A DNA stretch of 64,000 nt from DT-110 sp030148525. Lineage in GTDB: Bacteria > Bacteroidota > Bacteroidia > Chitinophagales > Saprospiraceae. Positions 55,701 through 63,041 of this stretch are shown in pieces. The position numbers were made by a program, and so were the translations under genes. Location: NCBI GenBank assembly GCA_965227445.1, contig OZ245751.1, positions 682,001 through 746,000 on the forward strand, given 5' to 3'. Within the stretch, counting starts at the first letter, position 1, and every line of letters starts with the position of its first letter. The notes under the pieces are model-generated. The model searched no databases. It was not told the DNA's origin and was given only the letters and a program-made list of their open reading frames with translations.

Positions 55701-56597
55701 TTAATTCGCCACGATAGCGATCCGACTGCTGTTGGGACTCAATTCGATGCGGGAAATATTGGTGATATTATACGCCCGCAGATCCACGAAAGGCTGCCAG
55801 GATTCATCGGTTCCGGGGCGGAAACTGAAGATCTCACTGCCCCGGGCCATCAACAGGGTACCGTTGTACAGCACGGCAAAGTCCTCGCTATTGGTGAGGG
55901 TGGGAGCGACCTCCTGCACATTGGATGAGCTGCCGTAAGACCGGGTGTTATACTGCATAATGGTGTTTCCCTGCGGACTTTTCTGGACAAAAAGTACGCG
56001 CCCGTTCCCCAGATTGCGGAAACAACGCCCCGGATTGGTGGCAATGACCTCCATGTCCTGGGAATACACATCGGCCTTCACCAGTTGGTTGGGGGCGCCC
56101 ACCCGGAACAGCAACAGGTCGCGGCTGGTCAGCCATTCGTAATAACCGATATTGGCGATATCGCGAAAGACCGGCTGACCGTTATTGGAGCGGTCGATCG
56201 GAAATTGCCACAAGCGCAGGAAGGTATCCTGCTCGTGAAATTCCATGCGCACCGCCGAAAAGTTGTAGTAATCCGGCATTTTCCGGGGTGAGTATTCACC
56301 CTCACTGGTGGCCGTCACGCGCAGGCGCTCGTTGGTGGTCAGGTTCAATTGATATACATCCGGCTGAGCATCGTAGGGCAACTTGGCGGAAATAAACAGC
56401 TCTTCGTTATTCACGAAATAGGGATGATTATTGTAGCTGTTTTCATTGAAATAGGTCAGGAATTTGGGCTTGGTCAGCACAATAGAATCCCCCTCGTAGG
56501 TCAGATCAAAGACGTAGATGTTTGACTTTGGCAACTGAGCCAGCAATAAAACAGGTAGTGCGGCCACCAGGGCCGGCAAGATCAGCGAACGCTTCAT
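55701..56597 (-). CDS. Secreted TolB-like beta-propeller protein
   Basis: 298 residues from the ATG at 56597. Signal peptide (ALVAALPVLLLAQ) and repeated WD40/PD40-type blades (YNNHPYFVNNEELFISAKL, ISRIELSPNSSRIAIVAN). No enzymatic motif. Such propellers in Bacteroidota often sit in the periplasm or on the outer membrane. Four extra residues are possible from an upstream ATG at 56609. Confidence 0.72.
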   Translation of the reverse strand: MKRSLILPALVAALPVLLLAQLPKSNIYVFDLTYEGDSIVLTKPKFLTYFNENSYNNHPYFVNNEELFISAKLPYDAQPDVYQLNLTTNERLRVTATSEGEYSPRKMPDYYNFSAVRMEFHEQDTFLRLWQFPIDRSNNGQPVFRDIANIGYYEWLTSRDLLLFRVGAPNQLVKADVYSQDMEVIATNPGRCFRNLGNGRVLFVQKSPQGNTIMQYNTRSYGSSSNVQEVAPTLTNSEDFAVLYNGTLLMARGSEIFSFRPGTDESWQPFVDLRAYNITNISRIELSPNSSRIAIVAN

Positions 56598-56834
56598 AGG
56601 GTCTGTCATTTATAACAGCTAAGGTACTTTTTTCGGTCGGTATTTGGAAAACCCGGTCCCAACCCACTACCGTTAACGGGGTATTTTCCGGAATCGTATT
56701 TCGGAATGAGGCCCGCGTTTGCGGTAGTGCGTATTAACTTGTTAATAAGGTAGTTGTATGGTTTTTTGTTCGTAATTATGCCGAAAAATGACGTGTGGCG
56801 GGCTTTAGCGCTCGGAAAAAAAGACGATTGCCTG

Positions 56835-56865
56835 TTTGATTACCTGCCAATAATATGTATGTTTG
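56835..56865 (+). promoter_or_regulatory. Promoter of the aromatic amino acid operon leader
   Basis: TTTG at 56835-56838, 19-bp spacer, TATGTTTG at 56858-56865: an exact match to the Bacteroidota TTTG-N19-TAnnTTTG promoter. Transcription would start near 56870, about 18 nt before the first leader ORF. Confidence 0.8.
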
Positions 56866-56887
56866 AATTGAAGAACAAACAACAATT

Positions 56888-56950
56888 ATGTCTTCAGTAC
56901 GTCCACAAGGTTTCTTTTATTTTAGCTATTTCTTTTACGGCCAACCGTGA
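56888..56950 (+). CDS. Leader peptide 1, Phe/Tyr-rich (attenuator)
   Basis: 20 residues, MSSVRPQG followed by nine residues of which eight are Phe or Tyr (F9 F10 Y11 F12 S13 Y14 F15 F16 Y17), then GQP and a stop. The composition is far from random and lies just upstream of a Phe/Tyr biosynthetic operon, directly after a consensus promoter. Translation of the F/Y codons would sense charged tRNA-Phe and tRNA-Tyr. Too short for ordinary gene calling. Confidence 0.82.
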   Translation: MSSVRPQGFFYFSYFFYGQP

Positions 56951-57019
56951 GGGACTACGCTATTGTACAAAAGATGCCAACGTACTAAAAGCAGTCCCGC
57001 TAAGCGGGGCTTTTTTTTT
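56951..57019 (+). terminator. Attenuator 1: terminator and antiterminator
   Basis: Terminator stem AGTCCCGC (56993-57000) with GCGGGGCT (57004-57011), loop TAA, then nine T. Alternative pairing: GGGACT (56951-56956), immediately after the leader stop, with AGTCCC (56993-56998), the 5' arm of the terminator. A ribosome finishing leader 1 covers GGGACT and lets the terminator form; a ribosome stalled at F/Y codons leaves it free. Confidence 0.8.
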
Positions 57020-57044
57020 GCCCGTAACCAAATTACCACCAGCA

Positions 57045-57125
57045 ATGAGACGCCGGACGAGCACGATCGCCAGCTATTTTTTTAACACTTATTACTTCTT
57101 TTATGGCTTATCCATAAGGGGCTGA
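57045..57125 (+). CDS. Leader peptide 2, Phe/Tyr-rich (attenuator)
   Basis: 26 residues: MRRRTSTIAS, then YFF NT YYFFY (positions 11-20, four Tyr and four Phe out of ten), then GLSIRG and a stop. No sequence similarity to leader 1 apart from the F/Y run, which supports selection on codon content. Ends 108 nt before the pheA start. Confidence 0.82.
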   Translation: MRRRTSTIASYFFNTYYFFYGLSIRG

Positions 57126-57183
57126 TCTCCGCGTATGTGTACCTGAGATAAGAACAGCCCCGAGTTACGGGGCTTTTTTTTTT
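57118..57183 (+). terminator. Attenuator 2: terminator and antiterminator
   Basis: Terminator stem AGCCCCG (57156-57162) with CGGGGCT (57168-57174), loop AGTTA, then a run of T to 57183. Alternative pairing: GGGGCT (57118-57123), which overlaps the end of leader 2, with AGCCCC (57156-57161). Same design as attenuator 1, so transcription must pass two checkpoints before pheA. Confidence 0.82.
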
Positions 57184-57233
57184 GCGTAAGCATAAACCCC
57201 GTGGGAATAGCACAATAGACTAACACCAAACAC

Positions 57234-58118
57234 ATGAACGACCTCAACACCAACGAACAAACTACTACTGCCGAGACCGATTCGTGCCCCTTGCGTATTT
57301 GCATCCAGGGTTACCCGGGAGCTTTTCACGACATAGCTGCCCGCCACTGTTTTCAGCACCGACAGGTGGAGGTAGTGCCCGCATCGACCTTTGAAGAACT
57401 GGTCCAGCGCCTGGAGCGTGGTGATGGGGTAGACGGGGCCATGATGGCCATTGAAAATTCCCTGGCCGGAAGCCTGCAGCACAATTACAATCTGCTCAAC
57501 GAAAGTGAGGTATTCGTGACCGGTGAGGTATACCTGCGCATCAAGCAAAACCTGATGGCCCTTCCCGGTCAGGCTATCTCCGATCTCACCGAAGTACACT
57601 CGCACCCCATGGCCATCGCCCAGTGCCGCGATTTTTTCCGGGAGCATAAACATATCCGCCTGGTGGAAACGGAGGATACGGCCCTTAGTGCCCGGCAAGT
57701 ACAGGACCAGCAACTGAAAGGCATCGGAGCCATCGCCAGCACCCTGGCAGCGGAATTGTACGACCTGGAAATAATGGCACCAGCCATCGAAACCAATAAG
57801 GAAAACTATACCCGCTTTCTGGTGCTCGACCGCAAAGAGCCCTCCCTGGATGCTGAGAAAGTATCCATTTGTTTTTCCACCGACCACGAAGTGGGCAGCC
57901 TATACAAGGTGTTAGCGGTTCTGGCTGCCTATCATATCAATCTGAGTAAGATTCAATCTATGCCCATTGTCGGACGCCCCTGGGAGTATCTGTTCTTCGT
58001 CGATTTCCTGGCAGGCGGTAAGGTCGGATACGAGCAGGCTATTGAGGCCATCCGCCCGCTGACGCACTATTTGCGCGTGTTAGGGGCCTACCCGAAAGGA
58101 ACACATTACGATTATTGA
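57234..58118 (+). CDS. pheA: Prephenate dehydratase
   Basis: 294 residues. Catalytic domain with IQGYPGAFHDIAA, AMMAIENSLAGSLQHNYNLL and the YTRFLVL motif whose Thr-Arg-Phe is essential in prephenate dehydratases; C-terminal ACT domain (about 200-285, HINLSKIQSMPIVGRPWEY), which normally binds Phe for feedback inhibition. Converts prephenate to phenylpyruvate. First gene of the aromatic operon, behind the tandem attenuator. No chorismate mutase domain; that is fused to the DAHP synthase downstream. Confidence 0.93.
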   Translation: MNDLNTNEQTTTAETDSCPLRICIQGYPGAFHDIAARHCFQHRQVEVVPASTFEELVQRLERGDGVDGAMMAIENSLAGSLQHNYNLLNESEVFVTGEVYLRIKQNLMALPGQAISDLTEVHSHPMAIAQCRDFFREHKHIRLVETEDTALSARQVQDQQLKGIGAIASTLAAELYDLEIMAPAIETNKENYTRFLVLDRKEPSLDAEKVSICFSTDHEVGSLYKVLAVLAAYHINLSKIQSMPIVGRPWEYLFFVDFLAGGKVGYEQAIEAIRPLTHYLRVLGAYPKGTHYDY

Positions 58119-58153
58119 TACCCGCCAAACGACCAGAATTAAAAAAAGAATGT

Positions 58154-59347
58154 ATGTCAACGTTTATACCAACAGCTTCCCGTTTAGGTGATGTCAAAGA
58201 ATACTACTTTGCCACCAAACTGAGGGAGATCCGCGAGATGAATATGCAGGGCAAGCAGGTCCTCAATCTGGGGATCGGCAGTCCCGATCTGCCACCGCCC
58301 AGTGATGTAGTGGAGGAACTTGCCGACCACGCCCGCATGCCCGACGTGCACGGCTACCAATCGTACCAGGGGCTACCCGCTTTGCGACAGGCATTTGCCG
58401 ACTGGTACCGGAATTGGTTCGGAGTGGAGCTGGACGGCGAAAACGAGGTGTTACCCCTCATTGGTTCCAAAGAGGGGATCATGCACATTTCTATGACTTT
58501 CCTGGAAGCAGGCGACGAAGTGCTGGTACCCAATCCGGGCTACCCCGCCTACCGGGCTGTAGCCAACCTGACCGGAGCCACCATTCGCGAATACGAGTTG
58601 CGTGAAGACCGCGGTTGGCAACCCGATCTGGAGGCATTGGCCCGCACCGATCTGAGCAAGGTCAAGATCATGTGGCTGAATTACCCCCATATGCCCACCG
58701 GGACCCCTGCCTCCCGCACCTTTTTTGAGGAGGTGGTGGCTTTCGCCAAAAAGCACCAGATCCTGGTCTGTAATGATAATCCCTACGCCTTCATCCTGAA
58801 TGAGAAGCCGGTGAGCATCCTGAATATTGCTGGTGCAAGGGAGGTGGCCATTGAGTTGAATAGCCTGAGCAAGGCCCACAATATGGCCGGCTGGCGCATT
58901 GGCATGATGGCCGGTAAAAAAGAACACCTGCAGGCGGTACTTCGCTTTAAGTCCAATATGGATTCCGGTATGTTCAAACCCCTGCAAATGGCCGCAGTGA
59001 AAGCACTGCACAATCCGCCTTCCTGGTACCGCGACCTGAATGCCGTTTACAGTGAGCGTCGCAAACTGGTCTTTTCGATCATGGATCTGCTGGGATGTAC
59101 CTACCGGACCGAGCAGGTAGGAATGTTCGTATGGGCACGTATCCCCGATGAGGTACCCTCGGCCTACGCCCTGTCGGATGATGCCCTCTATAAAGCCCAC
59201 GTATTTATTACGCCGGGGGCCATTTTCGGTAGTCAGGGCGACCGCTACATCCGCATTTCCCTGTGCAGCGATCAGGTGATCTACGAAGAAGCCATCCGCC
59301 GCTTGAAGCACCACGGGGTTGGTGCTTCCCTGCAATCAGTTTCATAA
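58154..59347 (+). CDS. Class I/II aminotransferase of the aromatic operon
   Basis: 397 residues from the ATG at 58154, 35 nt after the pheA stop. PLP fold type I: NLGIGSPDLPPPSDV, GSKEGIMHISMTFLE, NDNPYAFILN and the PLP-lysine block SLSKAHNMAGWRIG. Its position between pheA and tyrA means transamination of prephenate, phenylpyruvate or hydroxyphenylpyruvate; which one cannot be told from sequence. Contains the GGCTTTCGCCAAAA motif at 58738-58751. Confidence 0.9.
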   Translation: MSTFIPTASRLGDVKEYYFATKLREIREMNMQGKQVLNLGIGSPDLPPPSDVVEELADHARMPDVHGYQSYQGLPALRQAFADWYRNWFGVELDGENEVLPLIGSKEGIMHISMTFLEAGDEVLVPNPGYPAYRAVANLTGATIREYELREDRGWQPDLEALARTDLSKVKIMWLNYPHMPTGTPASRTFFEEVVAFAKKHQILVCNDNPYAFILNEKPVSILNIAGAREVAIELNSLSKAHNMAGWRIGMMAGKKEHLQAVLRFKSNMDSGMFKPLQMAAVKALHNPPSWYRDLNAVYSERRKLVFSIMDLLGCTYRTEQVGMFVWARIPDEVPSAYALSDDALYKAHVFITPGAIFGSQGDRYIRISLCSDQVIYEEAIRRLKHHGVGASLQSVS

Positions 59348-59370
59348 ACTACAAAACCGAATTTATTCTC

Positions 59371-60213
59371 ATGACTATTGCCATTATCGGTATCGGATTA
59401 ATCGGAGGCTCCCTGGCCATAACACTCAAAGAAAATGGGTTTGCCAAAACCATCCTGGGAGTCGATAAAAGTCAGGAAAACCTGGACAAGGCCGTTCGTC
59501 GTCGCCTGATCGATGAAGATGTGTCCCTCGAAGAAGCGATGGATCGGGCCGGGATCATCGTAGTAGCTACGCCCATGAATGCCCTGCTGAGCCTGATCCC
59601 CAAAGTATTGGATATGGCGCGCGACGATCAGGTCGTACTCGACGTAGGGTCTACCAAGCAACTCCTGCTGGCCCGACTGGCCAATCATCCGAAACGAAGT
59701 CGCTTCGTACCTACCCACCCAATGGCGGGTACGGAACACTCCGGGCCCGAAGCAGCCATCCCCAATCTGTTTGACGACAAATACACCGTCATCATTGATC
59801 CGGAAAACAGTGATACGGATGCCCTGGACCTGGTGCGGGAACTCTATCGCAGCATTCCCATGTATCTGGTGGAGCTCGATGCCAAGGCCCACGATGTGCA
59901 TACGGCCTACGTATCCCATATTTCACACATAAGCTCTTTCGCTCTGGCACTTACGGTGCTGGCCAAGGAAAAAGATGAAGAGCGCATCTTCGAGCTGGCC
60001 AGTTCGGGCTTCGACTCCACCGTGCGTCTGGCGAAAAGTTCGGCCGATATGTGGGTGCCTATTTTTGAGCAAAACCGCGATAATGTGCTGGATGTACTCG
60101 ACGAACATATACAGCAGTTGGCACGCTTCCGCACGCTGCTGATTAAAAAAGACTTCGAAACCTTCTACCAATTAATATTAGAATCAAATAACATTCGAAA
60201 AATATTGTCTTAA
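59371..60213 (+). CDS. tyrA: Prephenate dehydrogenase
   Basis: 280 residues from the ATG at 59371. NAD(P)-binding GIGLIGGSLA at the N-terminus; catalytic blocks VVLDVGSTKQ, THPMAGTEHSGPEAA and SHISHISSFAL with the conserved histidines. Converts prephenate to 4-hydroxyphenylpyruvate for tyrosine. No ACT domain at the C-terminus, so feedback control of the Tyr branch may rest on the attenuators. Starts 23 nt after the aminotransferase stop. Confidence 0.92.
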   Translation: MTIAIIGIGLIGGSLAITLKENGFAKTILGVDKSQENLDKAVRRRLIDEDVSLEEAMDRAGIIVVATPMNALLSLIPKVLDMARDDQVVLDVGSTKQLLLARLANHPKRSRFVPTHPMAGTEHSGPEAAIPNLFDDKYTVIIDPENSDTDALDLVRELYRSIPMYLVELDAKAHDVHTAYVSHISHISSFALALTVLAKEKDEERIFELASSGFDSTVRLAKSSADMWVPIFEQNRDNVLDVLDEHIQQLARFRTLLIKKDFETFYQLILESNNIRKILS

Positions 60214-60224
60214 AAACTATTGCC

Positions 60225-61316
60225 ATGGAAATGACCATTCGTCCCGTTATTGAAAAAGTCCCCGGCCGGCCGGTCGTTATCGCCGGTCCCTGTAGTGCCG
60301 AAGGGGAGGAGCAGGTACTGAGTACCGCTCGTGAATTAGCTAAGCTGGGTACCGTTGATCTGTTCAGGTCAGGTATCTGGAAACCCCGGACTCGTCCGGG
60401 ATCCTTCGAAGGGGTAGGTACCGTCGGATTGGGTTGGCTGAAGAAAGTAAAAGAAGAAACCGGCCTCAAGACCACTACGGAAGTAGCCAACACTCAGCAC
60501 GTCTTCGAAGCACTGAAGCACAACGTCGATGTGTTGTGGTTGGGTGCTCGTACTACGGTGAACCCCTTCTCCGTACAGGAGGTCGCCGATGCTATCAAAG
60601 GCGTGGATATTCCCGTTTTGGTGAAAAACCCCATCAACCCGGATCTGAAATTGTGGATCGGAGCTATCGAACGTATCTACAAAGCCGGGGTTACCCGCAT
60701 TGGCGTTATCCACCGCGGATTCAGCTACCACGGAGATACCAAATACCGCAACGTTCCGCGCTGGCAAATTCCGATCGAATTGAAGCGCCAGTTTCCCGAC
60801 CTGCAAATCATCGTGGATAACAGCCACATCTGTGGTCGCCGCGATACCCTGCAGGATGTGGCTCAGAAAGCCCTGGACCTGAATTACGACGGTCTGATGA
60901 CCGAGGTGCATCCGACACCGGACGAAGCCTGGAGCGACGCTGCTCAGCAGATCACCCCCCAGACCTTTGGCGAGCTGCTGGAGGCCCTGCAGATCCGCTC
61001 CCTGACGAGCGATAATCCTGAGTATGTCGACACCATCGAGCACTTGCGCCACGAGATCGACGAGATCGACGAAGAACTGCTCAACCTGCTGGGGCGCCGC
61101 ATGAATTTGGCCGATGACATTGGTCGCTATAAAAAGCGCAATAACATCGCCATCCTGCAAACCGAGCGTTGGGGAGAGATCCTGGACCGCGCGAAAGTAA
61201 AGGGACAACTCAAAGGCCTCAGCGAGGACTTTGTATCTGTCTTTCTCAAGGCCGTTCACCAGGAATCCATCAACCACCAAGAGGCTATTATGCAGAGCCG
61301 TGATGTTGAAGCGTAG
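60225..61316 (+). CDS. Bifunctional DAHP synthase / chorismate mutase
   Basis: 363 residues. Residues 1-265 are a type I-beta (AroG-like) 3-deoxy-7-phosphoheptulonate synthase: VVIAGPCSAE, LFRSGIWKPRTRPGSFEG, LWLGARTTVNPF, VDNSHICGRRD and MTEVHPTPDEAWSDA. Residues about 275-355 are an AroQ-type chorismate mutase (LRHEIDEIDEELLNLLGRRM, IGRYKKRNN). It thus catalyses the first committed step and the branch to prephenate. The mutase end is at the C-terminus, the usual Bacteroidota order. Last gene of the operon; terminator follows. Confidence 0.93.
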   Translation: MEMTIRPVIEKVPGRPVVIAGPCSAEGEEQVLSTARELAKLGTVDLFRSGIWKPRTRPGSFEGVGTVGLGWLKKVKEETGLKTTTEVANTQHVFEALKHNVDVLWLGARTTVNPFSVQEVADAIKGVDIPVLVKNPINPDLKLWIGAIERIYKAGVTRIGVIHRGFSYHGDTKYRNVPRWQIPIELKRQFPDLQIIVDNSHICGRRDTLQDVAQKALDLNYDGLMTEVHPTPDEAWSDAAQQITPQTFGELLEALQIRSLTSDNPEYVDTIEHLRHEIDEIDEELLNLLGRRMNLADDIGRYKKRNNIAILQTERWGEILDRAKVKGQLKGLSEDFVSVFLKAVHQESINHQEAIMQSRDVEA

Positions 61317-61339
61317 CTATTAATTCAGGCTTTCGCCAA

Positions 61340-61381
61340 AAAAGCATCGGGAGGGGTTAGCAACCATTCCGGTGCTTTTTC
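61340..61381 (+). terminator. Terminator of the aromatic operon
   Basis: AAAAAGCATCGG and CCGGTGCTTTTT pair (one G-T) around an 18-nt loop. Located 24 nt after the DAHP synthase stop; its 5' arm overlaps a GGCTTTCGCCAAAA mini-hairpin (61329-61342). Confidence 0.75.
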
Positions 61382-61395
61382 TATTATTAATGGCA

Positions 61396-61540
61396 GGTTG
61401 GGCACCAAGTAATTCCACAAAGGATGGTGTTTCAGGCCCAACCTCCCGGTATAGGGTATTTGGATTTAAGCAATACCCTATACCTAATACCAAATACAAC
61501 GCGAGGTTTTGACACTCTGCTATGTAGCAATCAGCTTGAC
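61396..61540. repeat. Family C dispersed repeat, copy 3
   Basis: Inverted ends AGGTTGGGC (61396-61404) and GCCCAACCT (61437-61445), a perfect 11-bp hairpin TATAGGGTATT/AATACCCTATA (61451-61483), then ATACCAAATACAA and GAGGTTTTGACA, shared with 55601-55697. Confidence 0.55.
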
Positions 61541-61599
61541 CACAAGCTCGTGTTATTATTGGTATATTCGCCTCAAACCAAATCAAAACCAGATCACTT

Positions 61600-62379
61600 A
61601 TGGATTACTCCAACCTGCTGTTGGCCGAAGAAGACGGTATCCTGATCGTTACCATCAATCGGGAAAAAGCACTCAATGCCCTGAATACGCAGACTATGCT
61701 GGAATTGAAACACCTCTTTACGGAGGATGTCCCCCGGCGCTCCCTAAAGGGCGTGGTGCTGACCGGTGCCGGCCCCAAAGCCTTCGTCGCGGGAGCTGAT
61801 ATCAAAGAGTTTATGGGACTTGGTGACCAGGGTGGCCAGGAGATGGCGCAGCGGGGTCACGATATCTTTTTTGCTGTGGAGCGATGCAGTGTTCCCGTAG
61901 TGGCGGCCGTTAACGGATTTGCGCTCGGAGGGGGATGTGAACTGGCCATGGCCTGTCATATGCGGGTAGCGGCTGCCTCGGCCCGATTTGGCCAGCCGGA
62001 AGTGAATCTGGGGATCATCCCCGGGTACGGCGGCACACAGCGCCTCATACAATACATTGGCAAGAGCAAGGCCATGGAGCTATTGCTTACGGCTGATATG
62101 ATCGATGCCAAGGAAGCCCATCGCCTGGGCCTGGTCAATCACGTGGTACCGGCCGGCGAAGAGGTAGGGCATGCCAAAGCTCTGATTGAAAAAACAGCAA
62201 CCAAGGGGCCGGTAGCTATTGCCAAGATCATCGAAACGGTCAACGCTTATTTTGCAGAGGGTACCGATGGTTTTGCCGAGGAAGTGAAGGCTTTCGGAGA
62301 AACCACCCGCACAGAGGACTTCAAGGAAGGGGCCTCCGCGTTCACCGAAAAGCGGAAACCCAACTTTAAAGGATCGTAA
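61600..62379 (+). CDS. Enoyl-CoA hydratase (crotonase family)
   Basis: 259 residues, typical length. Oxyanion-hole segments KAFVAGADIKEF and AVNGFALGGGCELAMACHMR, and the catalytic Glu in GQPEVNLGIIPGYGGTQRL (the two Glu of classical hydratase are at EL and PEV). Hydrates trans-2-enoyl-CoA in fatty acid or related degradation. Single gene; hairpin terminator downstream. Confidence 0.9.
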   Translation: MDYSNLLLAEEDGILIVTINREKALNALNTQTMLELKHLFTEDVPRRSLKGVVLTGAGPKAFVAGADIKEFMGLGDQGGQEMAQRGHDIFFAVERCSVPVVAAVNGFALGGGCELAMACHMRVAAASARFGQPEVNLGIIPGYGGTQRLIQYIGKSKAMELLLTADMIDAKEAHRLGLVNHVVPAGEEVGHAKALIEKTATKGPVAIAKIIETVNAYFAEGTDGFAEEVKAFGETTRTEDFKEGASAFTEKRKPNFKGS

Positions 62380-62449
62380 GGTTGGGCGTAGGTTTTGTGG
62401 TTCAAGGTCCATGGGCTAGGGGTTTAACCTTCGGTTTTTTGCTTATGAT

Positions 62450-62469
62450 AGCGTTTCCCAAACACGCTC
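62450..62469. mobile_element. Solo right end of a family A-like element
   Basis: GCGTTTCCCAAACACGCTC, followed by TAA; matches the family A terminal repeat for 13 bp (CCCAAACACGCTC). No left end nearby. A decayed copy or the end of a related longer element. Confidence 0.5.
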
Positions 62470-62477
62470 TAAACTAA

Positions 62478-62511
62478 AAAACGGGTTTTGGCGAAAGCCA
62501 AAACCCGTTTT
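62478..62511. terminator. Bidirectional terminator with GAAA loop
   Basis: Perfect 15-bp stem AAAACGGGTTTTGGC / GCCAAAACCCGTTTT with a GAAA loop, between the rightward crotonase and the leftward hpf gene. Contains the mini-hairpin motif at its tip (62486-62499). Confidence 0.88.
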
Positions 62512-62537
62512 GATCAGTGCTGTTGATTCAAAGCGGC

Positions 62538-62843
62538 TTAATGGTGTTCCTTGAGCTTCTCTTTGAAGTCCCGAACCTGACGACCTAGTTTGTTGGCGAC
62601 ACCAGCGATGGCCTGTTCGAAGGTTTCAGCCGAATCTTCGGCAAAGAGGGACGTTCCGGGAACTTCCGCCCGCATTTCGACGGTGCGCACGTCTTTGTGG
62701 TGGACTCGCTGGATCTCGTCTTTCATGTAAACCTTGACCGTGGTTATGCGGTCGTAATAAGTAGTCAGTTTGTTAACTTTTTCATTGATAAGCTCTTGCA
62801 TCGGATCACTAATCGTGAAAGGGGCTTCAATTTGTACGTTCAT
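62538..62843 (-). CDS. hpf: Ribosome hibernation promoting factor, short form
   Basis: 101 residues, a single S30AE domain: VQIEAPFTISDPMQELINEKVNKL, IQRVHHKDVRTVEMRAEVPG and the basic C-terminus KLGRQVRDFKEKLKEHH. Binds the 30S A/P sites in stationary phase. A near-consensus TATCTTTA lies upstream on the minus strand at about 62920-62927. Confidence 0.92.
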   Translation of the reverse strand: MNVQIEAPFTISDPMQELINEKVNKLTTYYDRITTVKVYMKDEIQRVHHKDVRTVEMRAEVPGTSLFAEDSAETFEQAIAGVANKLGRQVRDFKEKLKEHH

Positions 62844-63041
62844 AAGGTCGGTTTTATTCGTAAATCAATCACAGGACCAGTTCGGCCCTCAGGTATGAAT
62901 TAGTAGCTACTTTACGTTATAAAGATATGGGCAAGCGTCTGGATCCGCTCTGACCAAGATCACCAGCAGGGGTGACCTTTCTCAATGGATCAGTAGCATT
63001 GCTCTGGCGAAATTAATTGGTTAGTCAATCAAAACCTTTTT

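Noticed and set aside
57118..57183. Riboswitch instead of attenuator before pheA
   Set aside because: The F/Y-rich ORFs and pairings at the leader stop codon explain the region fully; no known aptamer pattern was seen.
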